18,627 bases of DNA, from positions 1 to 18,627 of the forward strand of contig JASLDB010000205.1 of the NCBI GenBank assembly GCA_030151665.1, read 5' to 3'. Shown here piece after piece: positions 1 through 6,858 of the stretch; position 1 is the stretch's first letter, and every line of letters begins with the position of its first letter. Source of the stretch: Neisseriaceae bacterium. Its GTDB lineage: Bacteria > Pseudomonadota > Gammaproteobacteria > Burkholderiales > Neisseriaceae. The position numbers were made by a program, and so were the translations under genes. Below the pieces are notes generated by a model. The model saw only the letters and a list, made by a program, of their open reading frames with translations, was not told where the DNA came from and did not search any database.

Positions 1-30
1 AAGCCGCTTATTCAAAAGCGGCTTTCTTTT
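1..30 (-). terminator. Hairpin terminator after coaD
   Basis: Perfect 9-bp inverted repeat AAGCCGCTT (1-9) and AAGCGGCTT (16-24) around a 6-nt loop, five bases past the coaD stop. A T-rich run follows on the plus strand (22-30). The minus-strand tail lies outside the window, so the termination direction cannot be fully judged. It may be bidirectional with a gene to the left. Confidence 0.75.
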
Positions 31-544
31 AACGACCTGAGTAAATGTGGTCTTGCATGATTTTTTCATACACAGGGTCTGGTAAGTAGCGTTTAATCAC
101 TTCTTGCCACGATTTGGGGCCAACCATGCCTTTAACCATGGTCGAAGATACTTCCGCGTATTCTCGTGGTGGCATGAGAAAAACAGTGGCAATTTCGGGT
201 TGTAAGTCTGAATTGATGTAGCGCATTGAGCGTTCATATTCATAGTCTTGCGTGGTACGGATGCCGCGCACGATATAATCGGCATGGATGGCATTGGCGT
301 AATTGACCAAAAACTCATTCTCAAACGTGCTGATTTTGACATTGCTGTAACCACGGGTAATCAAGCGCAGCATTTCTTTTCGCTCTTCAATGGTATAGGT
401 GCATTTTTTATCAGGGTTGATGCCGATGGCCACAATCAGTTCGTCGAACATGCTTTGGGCCTCGCGTATCATCCACAAGTGACCATTGGTTGGCGGGTCG
501 AAGCTGCCTGCATAGACAGCACGTTTGATACGAGTATTGCGCAT
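29..544 (-). CDS. coaD: Pantetheine-phosphate adenylyltransferase family protein (CoaD type)
   Basis: Nucleotidyltransferase of the CoaD family, which transfers AMP to 4'-phosphopantetheine to make dephospho-CoA, the penultimate step of CoA synthesis in the cytoplasm. The 171-aa length is close to the usual ~160. Visible family features are GSFDPPTNGH (residues 13-22, with the nucleotide-binding T-x-G-H), the Lys pair after NPD (46-47), RGIR (93-96), and SSTMVK (133-138). It differs from E. coli CoaD: GSFDPP replaces GTFDPI, and SST replaces SSS in the C-terminal motif. The start overlaps the stop of the upstream ketoacyl-ACP synthase gene by one base (TAATG), with a GGA stretch about 9 nt upstream, so translation is probably coupled. 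A second, more canonical CoaD elsewhere in the genome cannot be excluded, in which case this copy could use a related substrate. Confidence 0.8.
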   Translation of the reverse strand: MRNTRIKRAVYAGSFDPPTNGHLWMIREAQSMFDELIVAIGINPDKKCTYTIEERKEMLRLITRGYSNVKISTFENEFLVNYANAIHADYIVRGIRTTQDYEYERSMRYINSDLQPEIATVFLMPPREYAEVSSTMVKGMVGPKSWQEVIKRYLPDPVYEKIMQDHIYSGR

Positions 545-1668
545 TAGCGTTTTTCCAAAAGGACAGAACCAATAGAGTAACCTGCGCCAAAGCTTGACAC
601 AATACCCAAGTCACCGCTTTGTAAATCATCTTGGTATAAATGCAAGGCAATGATGGAGCCCGCTGAGCTGGTGTTGGCGTAACGATCCAGAATCAAGGGT
701 GCTTCTTCAATGGTGGCATGGCGACCCAGAACCCGTTTGGCAATTAAGTCATTCATGGTTTGGTTGGCTTGGTGTAGCCAAAAGCGCTTGATGCTTTCAG
801 GGGCAATATGATGCTGATTTAAGTGTTTGATAATGTGTTCTCCTACAGCAGGGCAGACTTCTTTGAACACTTTTCTGCCTTGTTGTACAAACAATTTGTC
901 AGTGCTTAATACATCGTTTTCGATTTCACAACGATTTAGGAAGCCAAAATTGTTGCGGATGTTGTTGGAAAACTGCGTCCATAATTGGGTGCCAATGATA
1001 TCAAAACCTTGGTTATCGTTAACCAAGTCCGCATTTTCAATAATCATGGCGGTAGCCGCATCACCAAAAATAAAATGACTGTCGCGTTCTCTAAAATTCA
1101 AATGGGCAGAGCAAATTTCAGCATTAATCACCAAAACGCGATTGGCAGAACCTGCACACACAGCATCTTTTGCCATTTGTACGGCAAAGGTGGCACTGGA
1201 ACAAGCTACGTTCATGTCAAAGGCAAAGCCTTGTGCACCCAAGGCTGTTTGGATTTCCACTGCCATGGCTGGGTAGGCACGTTGCATATTGGAGTTGGCA
1301 ACAATAACCATATCAATATCGCTGCCTTGTAAATTGGCACGTGACAATGCATCTTCTGCGGCGCTAACACCCATTTGTGCTTGGATGGATAATTCATCAT
1401 CGCTTCTTTTGGCAAAAACTGGGTGCATGATGTCTGGGTTTAAGATACCTTCTTTGTCTAAAACAAAACGGCTGTGTATACCAGATGCTTTGACAATGAA
1501 TTCACTGCTTGATTCACCTAGGGCTGTTACCGTACCCGCTGCAATGTCTTGTTCATGTTCTTGGTTAAATTGATGAACATAAGCGTTGAATGTTGCCACC
1601 AATTCGTCATTGCTAATGCTATGTGGTGGGGTAAATAAACCTGTTGCACTCAATACGGCTTTGGCCAT
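544..1668 (-). CDS. Beta-ketoacyl-ACP synthase III, FabH2 type (beta-ketodecanoyl-ACP synthase-like)
   Basis: Thiolase-fold condensing enzyme of 374 aa, longer than classic FabH (~320). It resembles, from memory, Pseudomonas PA3286, which condenses medium-chain acyl-CoA with malonyl-ACP and feeds beta-oxidation intermediates back into fatty acid synthesis. The Cys-His-Asn triad is present: Cys156 in NVACSSATF, His299 in WLHQAN, Asn332 in YANTSSAGS. The C-terminal SSFGAGYSIGSV loop closes the fold. The start is well fixed by AAGGAG placed 7 nt before the ATG. It is the first gene of a two-gene unit with the CoaD-type gene and is divergent from a short-chain dehydrogenase gene. A 22-bp inverted repeat abuts its ribosome binding site and may be an operator. 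Membership of the family is firm; substrate chain length is inferred. Confidence 0.88.
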   Translation of the reverse strand: MAKAVLSATGLFTPPHSISNDELVATFNAYVHQFNQEHEQDIAAGTVTALGESSSEFIVKASGIHSRFVLDKEGILNPDIMHPVFAKRSDDELSIQAQMGVSAAEDALSRANLQGSDIDMVIVANSNMQRAYPAMAVEIQTALGAQGFAFDMNVACSSATFAVQMAKDAVCAGSANRVLVINAEICSAHLNFRERDSHFIFGDAATAMIIENADLVNDNQGFDIIGTQLWTQFSNNIRNNFGFLNRCEIENDVLSTDKLFVQQGRKVFKEVCPAVGEHIIKHLNQHHIAPESIKRFWLHQANQTMNDLIAKRVLGRHATIEEAPLILDRYANTSSAGSIIALHLYQDDLQSGDLGIVSSFGAGYSIGSVLLEKR

Positions 1669-1679
1669 GGTGAATCTCC

Positions 1680-1701
1680 TTTTAGACTATTTATTCTAAA
1701 A
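1680..1701. promoter_or_regulatory. Inverted repeat abutting the fabH2 ribosome binding site, possible operator
   Basis: TTTTAGA (1680-1686) and TCTAAAA (1695-1701) form perfect 7-bp arms around 8 bp. Inside and overlapping is a second repeat, CTATTT (1687-1692) and AAATAG (1699-1704). The element starts at the edge of the Shine-Dalgarno sequence (minus strand of 1676-1681) of the ketoacyl synthase gene. Its position suits a repressor site or a 5'-UTR structure. The AT-rich content means chance is possible, and I do not recognise the regulator. Confidence 0.35.
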
Positions 1702-1943
1702 TAGCTTGCTAATCAAATATTTAACAGTATTTTAACAAGTATTGTGCCTTTGGGTGTAGATATTGCACTGCAAAAATCAAAAAAACAGCATAGAGGCCTT
1801 TGTGTCATAAGTCAAAATAAATTCCATCGCTGTCATAATCGGGCTTTGTGCCAGCGGATAGCACTAATGGCAATACTGCTATTAAGGCAAGGAGGCTTGT
1901 GGTAGATTGGGTGTTTTGATCTTGTTTACATGAAAGATACAGC

Positions 1944-2654
1944 ATGACGGAACATATTTTGGTTTATGGCGCGAGCCAAGGTTTGGGACAAGCCATTGTA
2001 CAAGGCATTCCTTCTAAGCAGGATGTGGTTTTTGGTGTATCACGCAAAGCACCGGTGGCCAATCTGCCCATGCAATGGATTCAGGCCGATTTGGCGGAAC
2101 CATGTGCTTCAGTTTTGGCAGTGCAAAGCCAGTTGCAACAGCAAAAATTGGATGCGGTGATTTACAATGTAGGCATTTGGGAATCGTTGGCTTTTTCTGA
2201 CGAGTATGATTTTGAAGCACTCAGTGATGCAGAAATTTTGAATATGGTGCAAGTCAATATCAGTTCTTGCTTATTGCACTTAAAAGCTATTTTGCCCAAT
2301 TTGCGTCAATCAACACATGGCAAGATTATTTTGATTGGTTCAACATGGGGCTTGGAAAACCACCAAGGCAAAGAGGTGGTGTTTTCAGCATGTAAATTTG
2401 CGGTACGTGGTATGGTTCATGCTTTACGGGAAAATTTGCGTACGGATAAAATTGGTATCAGTGTCTTAAACTTAGGTTATTTGGCTACCGAGTATGGGTT
2501 GGATGTGCCTGCGGAGGATGTGTTAGCACAAAGTGATGAAAGCTTGATTCCATTGACTGATGTGATTGCTGCGATTCGATTTATTTTGAGTACCAGTCGA
2601 GCAACGTGTGTGAAAGAGATTAATATGCCAGCCATGCTGGACATGAATGCGTAG
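1944..2654 (+). CDS. Short-chain dehydrogenase/reductase-like protein with Tyr-to-Phe in the active site
   Basis: Rossmann-fold SDR of 236 aa. The cofactor loop reads VYGASQGLG (7-15), Asn105 sits in VNISS, and Ser133 in IGSTWG matches the catalytic Ser. In the normally invariant YxxxK the Tyr is Phe147 (FSACK, codon ttt) while Lys151 is kept. The Tyr hydroxyl is the proton donor/acceptor in classical SDRs, so the protein is either a non-catalytic family member, or a binding or regulatory protein, or it uses altered chemistry. The ATG has only a weak upstream GAAAGA; a 5-codon frame beginning at 1930 ends in an ATGA overlap with it. It is divergent from the FabH2-type gene, which suggests a lipid-related role by context only. 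The gene ends 16 bp before a strong bidirectional terminator. Confidence 0.85.
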   Translation: MTEHILVYGASQGLGQAIVQGIPSKQDVVFGVSRKAPVANLPMQWIQADLAEPCASVLAVQSQLQQQKLDAVIYNVGIWESLAFSDEYDFEALSDAEILNMVQVNISSCLLHLKAILPNLRQSTHGKIILIGSTWGLENHQGKEVVFSACKFAVRGMVHALRENLRTDKIGISVLNLGYLATEYGLDVPAEDVLAQSDESLIPLTDVIAAIRFILSTSRATCVKEINMPAMLDMNA

Positions 2655-2666
2655 TCAAGCGATAAA

Positions 2667-2697
2667 AAAACAGCCTTCAATATTGAAGGCTGTTTTG
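2667..2697. terminator. Bidirectional terminator between SDR and Bax-inhibitor-like genes
   Basis: An uninterrupted palindrome (arms CAGCCTTCAAT and ATTGAAGGCTG, 2671-2692) is flanked by an A run on the left and TTTT on the right. It gives a U-tailed hairpin in both directions. It sits between two convergent genes, as expected for a shared terminator. Confidence 0.92.
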
Positions 2698-2705
2698 ATT
2701 AGGGC

Positions 2706-3395
2706 TTAATCGTTACCAGATAGTGAGATTAAGATATGCAGTAAGCTACTGAAGATATTGTATAGTGAGATGAAAATAGTCAATGCAGCGCTAATGTAGC
2801 TATCTTCGCCACCATCGATCACTGCTTTGGTTTGGAACATAATCATCACTGAACTGAAAATCACAAAGCCAGCAGAAATAGTCAATGCCAAGGCTGGTAG
2901 TTTTAAGAAGAAGTTAGCAACCACGCCAACCAATAAAACCACAAAGCCAACCAATAAGAATTTGCTAATGGCATTCATGTTGATTTTGCTAGAGCGAGCT
3001 AACATCGACATGGTAAAGAATACACCTGCTGTCATGGCAGCAGCCATACCCACGAGGCTAGAACCATTATTGAGGCTAAGCGCAAATTGTAGTAATGGAC
3101 CAATCATCCAACCTAACATGGCTGTTAAAACAAAAAACAAACCCATGCCCACTTTGCTATAGCGGTTTTTTTCGATTAAGAAAACCAAGCCATAAAACAT
3201 TACAAAAAAGGCAATAAAACCCATCCAACCTCTGCCAAACAGCGACATGAAGTTAAAAAATTGGCTGACAAAAGCACCACCAATAGCTGGAATAAAGCCA
3301 ACAGCCAAAAGGGCGTAGGTTTTTTGTAGCACAACATTTTTTTGGCTTACCGAACCACCAAGATTGGTATAGTCATATTGTTGTTGAGGCTGCAT
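2706..3395 (-). CDS. Bax inhibitor-1 / YccA family membrane protein
   Basis: Multi-pass inner-membrane protein of 229 aa with about seven hydrophobic segments spread from residue ~28 to ~225. A short hydrophilic N-terminus rich in Gln and Tyr (QPQQQYDY) precedes them, as in other bacterial BI-1 (UPF0005) proteins. Family members have been linked to proton-dependent calcium leak and, for E. coli YccA, to control of the FtsH protease; the role here is not shown by the sequence. The ATG is preceded by GGAGAAA, a good ribosome binding site. The UbiB-type gene lies 90 bp upstream on the same strand with no hairpin between them, so co-transcription is possible. A bidirectional terminator follows immediately downstream. 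Confidence 0.88.
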   Translation of the reverse strand: MQPQQQYDYTNLGGSVSQKNVVLQKTYALLAVGFIPAIGGAFVSQFFNFMSLFGRGWMGFIAFFVMFYGLVFLIEKNRYSKVGMGLFFVLTAMLGWMIGPLLQFALSLNNGSSLVGMAAAMTAGVFFTMSMLARSSKINMNAISKFLLVGFVVLLVGVVANFFLKLPALALTISAGFVIFSSVMIMFQTKAVIDGGEDSYISAALTIFISLYNIFSSLLHILISLSGND

Positions 3396-3485
3396 GTATT
3401 TTTCTCCAAATAATCAAGTATAAACGTTGAAGTAAAGATTCTAACAAATAAATTCTCGTTTGGGCTGAAAATCTTAATTTATCTG

Positions 3486-5147
3486 TCATTTCCCTGAGCG
3501 CCAAATTGACCACAAGAGCCAAACGCTATTGAAAAAGATTAAAATATAGCCCAATAAACCCAGTGCAGAGATGCCCCAAACTTTGGGGCCGTTGTTTATC
3601 GCCAATAAAATAGACGAACCAATGATTAATGCTGCGGTAACGATACCAATGGTTAAACGATTACTGCTTTTGTCAATTTGTTGACCAAATTGTTCCAATC
3701 GGCGTACATCAAGATTGATATTGAGCCGACCTTGTTTTAGGCGGCGGCTCAGTAGCATTAAGTTTTGGGGCATATCGTCTATGCTTTGCAACAAAGTGCG
3801 GGTTTGCATTTTGCTGCGCTTCATCATTTTCTCAACAGAATAATTGTTTTTGAGTACATTGATGACCAAAGGTTTCGCATGTTCTAAAAGTTCAAAATCC
3901 CCATCCAGTTTTTTGACCACACCTTCTAATGTAATCAGTGTTTTAAACAACATTACCAAGTCGCCTGGTAAGTGTAAATTGTTGTCACGCATAATGCGTG
4001 TAATATCATTAACGATATCGCTCAGGCTAAATTGTTTTAAAGGGGTGTGCTCATAATTCAGCATCATTTCCAAAACATCCAAGCCCAATTGGTCTTCATG
4101 CACCACTTCACCTTCGGCCCAGTTGCTTAAAACATACTGTATCGAAAATTCATCGCGTTCAATTAAGGCATTGATTAGGGTAATCAGTTCACGGCGGCGT
4201 TGGCTACTTAAAAAACCAACCAAGCCAACATCAATAAAGGTTACCGTGCCAGTTGTGCTCACAAAAATATTGCCAGGATGCGGGTCTGCATGAAAAAAAC
4301 CATGTTTTAAAATCATGGTGAATAAGGTTTCGGTGATGTTCTGCGCTAATTCATGTAAAAATTCTGCAGAACACTCGCTCAAATTCAAGTTTTTTAATAA
4401 GCTATCATTGATATATTCTTGGACTAAAATATTTTGATTGGAATATTCAGGGTATACTTTCGGAATATGAATACTTGGATGGTCTTGAAAAATAGCCGAA
4501 AAACGCTCTAAATATTTTAATTCGAAGCTTAAGTCCGTTTCTTTTCTCAGGCTTCTGGTAAAGTATTGCACCATTTCTACTGGTTGATAACGGCGAGCTT
4601 CGGGAATTTCTGATTCTATTAAGTTGGCAATATGGGTTAGAATACGCAAGTCCGACCGAATGGTTTGCTCGACATCAGGCCGTTTAACTTTGATGACAAC
4701 TTGATTACCATTTAATAACGTTGCCCGATGAACTTGGGCAATCGATGCACTGCCAACAGGATTGCGATCAATGGATTGGTAAATTTTGTCCACTGGAAAA
4801 GGTGAGTGCTCGGCAATCAATTGGTCAATGGTTTGGTGGTCTAAGCTTTTAACGTTGTTTTGTAAGTGCTCAAATTCTCGAATCCATTCAGGGTTAAAAA
4901 TATCAACCCGAGTGGATAAAATTTGTCCCAATTTGATAAAAGTGGGGCCAAGTGTTTCAAAAGCTAAACGCACTCGACGTGGTGTACTCATGACTTGAGT
5001 CTTATTGCCATCTTCATCACGTTTGGATAAAAAGTGCGTCAGCTTGAGCCGCTGCATAAAGCTGCCAAAACCATATCGTATAAAAATACTGATGATTTCT
5101 CGCAAGCGAGGCAAGTCACGCATGGCAAAGACAGTTTCTTTTAACAT
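3486..5147 (-). CDS. ubiB: UbiB / ABC1 (AarF) family atypical kinase-like protein
   Basis: 553-aa protein of the UbiB/ADCK family, close in length to E. coli UbiB (546). These proteins assist ubiquinone synthesis at the inner membrane, probably through ATPase activity rather than protein kinase activity. Family motifs are visible in order: KLGQ (72-75), the Ala-containing loop GSASIAQVH (132-140), VVIKVKR around the ATP-binding Lys (153 or 155), HADPHPGN (286-293) and the metal-site IDVG (305-308, DVG in place of DFG). Two hydrophobic helices near the C-terminus (about 499-520 and 527-548) fit the membrane anchor. It is not beside ubiE or ubiJ as in enterics. The family has paralogues, so the symbol carries some doubt. 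The upstream Shine-Dalgarno is weak, and the gene is divergent from the NlpC/P60 gene. Confidence 0.82.
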   Translation of the reverse strand: MLKETVFAMRDLPRLREIISIFIRYGFGSFMQRLKLTHFLSKRDEDGNKTQVMSTPRRVRLAFETLGPTFIKLGQILSTRVDIFNPEWIREFEHLQNNVKSLDHQTIDQLIAEHSPFPVDKIYQSIDRNPVGSASIAQVHRATLLNGNQVVIKVKRPDVEQTIRSDLRILTHIANLIESEIPEARRYQPVEMVQYFTRSLRKETDLSFELKYLERFSAIFQDHPSIHIPKVYPEYSNQNILVQEYINDSLLKNLNLSECSAEFLHELAQNITETLFTMILKHGFFHADPHPGNIFVSTTGTVTFIDVGLVGFLSSQRRRELITLINALIERDEFSIQYVLSNWAEGEVVHEDQLGLDVLEMMLNYEHTPLKQFSLSDIVNDITRIMRDNNLHLPGDLVMLFKTLITLEGVVKKLDGDFELLEHAKPLVINVLKNNYSVEKMMKRSKMQTRTLLQSIDDMPQNLMLLSRRLKQGRLNINLDVRRLEQFGQQIDKSSNRLTIGIVTAALIIGSSILLAINNGPKVWGISALGLLGYILIFFNSVWLLWSIWRSGK

Positions 5148-5263
5148 GTTTGTCCGTAGGGGTAATTTTTCAGTAAAATAGCGCAGGCTAATAATTTAGC
5201 ATAACATATTCAGGCACGCTTGCTGAAAATGAAGAACAATAATTGGAAACCGGTTTTGATAAA

Positions 5264-5812
5264 ATGAAATACTTTGTGTATCTAATGAGTGTAATCAGTA
5301 CGCTGACATTGTCTGTGGGCGTACATGCAGATCCTTTAGAGGATTTGATTAAACAAGCAGCCCAGTCATCGGCTACTGCCAATAAGCCCGCTGCTAACCA
5401 AAAAGACCAAGCCAATGATTTAATCATGAATGCCATGAGTTTATTGGGCTTGTCTTACCGTTTCGGTGGTAATGATCCAACCAAAGGCTTGGATTGCAGT
5501 AGCTTCATGCAATATGTTTTTAAACAGGGCATGAATGTCAATTTACCGCGTACGACAGGCGAACAGGCACGTGTTGGTGTTGCAGTTTCTCGCAGTGAGT
5601 TGCAGCCAGGTGATATGGTGTTTTTTGCAACAGCTGGTGGTGGTCGTATTTCCCATGTAGGCATGTTTATTGGCAATGATCGTTTTATTCATGCCCCACG
5701 CACGGGTAAAAACATTGAAATTACCAGCATGAGCATGGATTATTGGAATAAGCGTTATGTGATGGCAAGACGTGTGCCACGCAATGGTGCTGCCGCTCAG
5801 TTTACCCGTTAA
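5264..5812 (+). CDS. Secreted NlpC/P60 family peptidoglycan endopeptidase
   Basis: Exported cell-wall hydrolase of 182 aa, in a family that cleaves D-Glu/meso-DAP bonds or crosslinks in peptidoglycan stems. The N-terminus is a signal peptide (MKYFVYLMSV onward) with a likely cleavage after VHA at residue 22. A Gln/Ala-rich linker (about 28-52) follows, then the NlpC/P60 domain. The catalytic set is Cys78 in LDCSSF, His131 in SHVGMFIG, and His143 in IHAPRTG. I see no lipobox, so it is probably periplasmic rather than a lipoprotein like E. coli NlpC or MepS. I chose the ATG at 5264 over an in-frame TTG at 5243 because it places the signal peptide at the very start; neither has a strong ribosome binding site. 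The 71-aa gene follows 16 bp downstream and is probably co-transcribed. Confidence 0.88.
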   Translation: MKYFVYLMSVISTLTLSVGVHADPLEDLIKQAAQSSATANKPAANQKDQANDLIMNAMSLLGLSYRFGGNDPTKGLDCSSFMQYVFKQGMNVNLPRTTGEQARVGVAVSRSELQPGDMVFFATAGGGRISHVGMFIGNDRFIHAPRTGKNIEITSMSMDYWNKRYVMARRVPRNGAAAQFTR

Positions 5813-5828
5813 GTGAAGAAGCAAAATA

Positions 5829-6044
5829 ATGGCAATCCCCCCCATGCCCAAGTGGCTCGATAAAGATGATAAACCGGTTTCATGTACCGAAAAAATCAAA
5901 GTGATGACACAAAATATGGAAGAGCTGCAACAAACAGCCCAAGATGCTTTTGAAGATGCGTTGCTAATGGGTTGTCAAGAGGAGCAGATTCGAGCTTATT
6001 TGCAAACACTCATGGACAGTTTGGATAATCCCTATCAGTTGTAA
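5829..6044 (+). CDS. Conserved small protein of unknown function (71 aa)
   Basis: Small soluble protein with a Pro-rich start (IPPMPKWLDKDDKPVSC, residues 3-19) followed by mostly helical, acidic sequence ending in DNPYQL. It matches, from memory, a short conserved protein of betaproteobacteria including Neisseria. Shared traits are a PxPKW-D-D/N-G/R-P-SC-EK start, a DAFEDALLMG core (residues 38-47) and a C-terminal NPY. No known domain, signal peptide or membrane segment is visible. Two Cys (19 and 49) are the only potential ligand or redox residues. It follows the NlpC/P60 gene by 16 bp, has a modest purine-rich GAAGAAG upstream, and ends at a bidirectional terminator. Function unknown. Confidence 0.85.
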   Translation: MAIPPMPKWLDKDDKPVSCTEKIKVMTQNMEELQQTAQDAFEDALLMGCQEEQIRAYLQTLMDSLDNPYQL

Positions 6045-6047
6045 TAA

Positions 6048-6077
6048 AAAAACGCCTATTTTTTAATAGGCGTTTTT
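6048..6077. terminator. Bidirectional terminator between the 71-aa gene and the pseudouridine synthase gene
   Basis: Arms AACGCCTATT (6051-6060) and AATAGGCGTT (6065-6074) with a TTTT loop. A runs on the left and TTTTT on the right give U-tails in both directions. The position between two convergent genes supports the call. Confidence 0.92.
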
Positions 6078-6080
6078 GAT

Positions 6081-6782
6081 TTAATCCATTAATTCAGTGG
6101 GGATGACGAATTTCCATTCGCCTGCTGCCAAATCATCTTGCAGGGTGAATTCACCAAATTGGCGGCGGTGTAATTGTTCCACGCGATTACCAGCGGCGGC
6201 AATCATGCGTTTGACTTGGTGGTATTTGCCTTCGTGTAAGGTCATGATGAGCGTGGTGTCATTTTCCAAGTAGGCATCGGTTGCTATCACGGTTTCATTG
6301 TCATCGTGTAATAAAACACCCGCTTTGAGTTTGGCAGGTAAACTGTCATCGGCAGGGTGTTTGAGGGTCACTTGGTAGACTTTGCCAACATGGTGCTTGG
6401 GCGAGGTGACTTTGTGGTTATAAGCGCCATCATTGGTGATTAATAACATACCAGTTGTGTCTGCATCCAAGCGGCCAATGGCTTGTAAATCAATGCCACG
6501 CCAATGCAAGGGAAACAAGCTAAAAATACTGGGATAGCTTGTGGGTTTGTGTGAAGTTTCATAATCTGCTGGTTTATTCAACACGATGTAAAAATAGGGC
6601 AGTGGGACAAATGCCCAGTCTTCTTCATCAATTTTAATGGATTGAACCGAGCTTAAATCAATGGTGGCTTTGGGATTGGTAATCCATTCATCATTGATTT
6701 GCACTCGCTCATCTTTGACCAAATCGGTACAGATTTTTCGGCTACCAAAACCTTGTGCTTGTAAGTATTTGACGATTTGCAT
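6081..6782 (-). CDS. rsuA: RsuA-family 16S rRNA pseudouridine synthase
   Basis: Pseudouridine synthase of about 233 aa, matching E. coli RsuA (231 aa), which modifies U516 of 16S rRNA during small-subunit assembly. It has an S4-like RNA-binding N-terminus (1-45). The catalytic motif GRLDADTTG (103-111) contains the nucleophile Asp106. The family motif GKYHQVKRM and the downstream LHRRQFGEFTL also match RsuA/RluE. The frame is open further upstream into the antiporter gene, but I placed the start at 6782 because an AAAGG lies 7 nt before that ATG and the protein then begins like RsuA. An ATG two codons earlier (6788) is possible. RluE-type 23S specificity cannot be excluded. Confidence 0.87.
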   Translation of the reverse strand: MQIVKYLQAQGFGSRKICTDLVKDERVQINDEWITNPKATIDLSSVQSIKIDEEDWAFVPLPYFYIVLNKPADYETSHKPTSYPSIFSLFPLHWRGIDLQAIGRLDADTTGMLLITNDGAYNHKVTSPKHHVGKVYQVTLKHPADDSLPAKLKAGVLLHDDNETVIATDAYLENDTTLIMTLHEGKYHQVKRMIAAAGNRVEQLHRRQFGEFTLQDDLAAGEWKFVIPTELMD

Positions 6783-6800
6783 GGCCATACCTTTCCCTAA

Positions 6801-6840
6801 AAATAAAAAAGCTGCCTGAGTGTTTTGTTCAGGCAGCTTG
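6801..6840 (-). terminator. Terminator after the NhaD-like antiporter gene
   Basis: On the minus strand an 11-bp stem (AAGCTGCCTGA 6839-6829, TCAGGCAGCTT 6819-6809) is followed by TTTTATTTTT. It lies between the antiporter stop (6859) and the ribosome binding site of the downstream rsuA gene. The upstream arm reads AAGCTGCCTGAA, one mismatch from a 12-mer DNA-uptake word I recall for Simonsiella. Confidence 0.88.
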
Positions 6841-6858
6841 GTTTGCAAAACATCGCTA

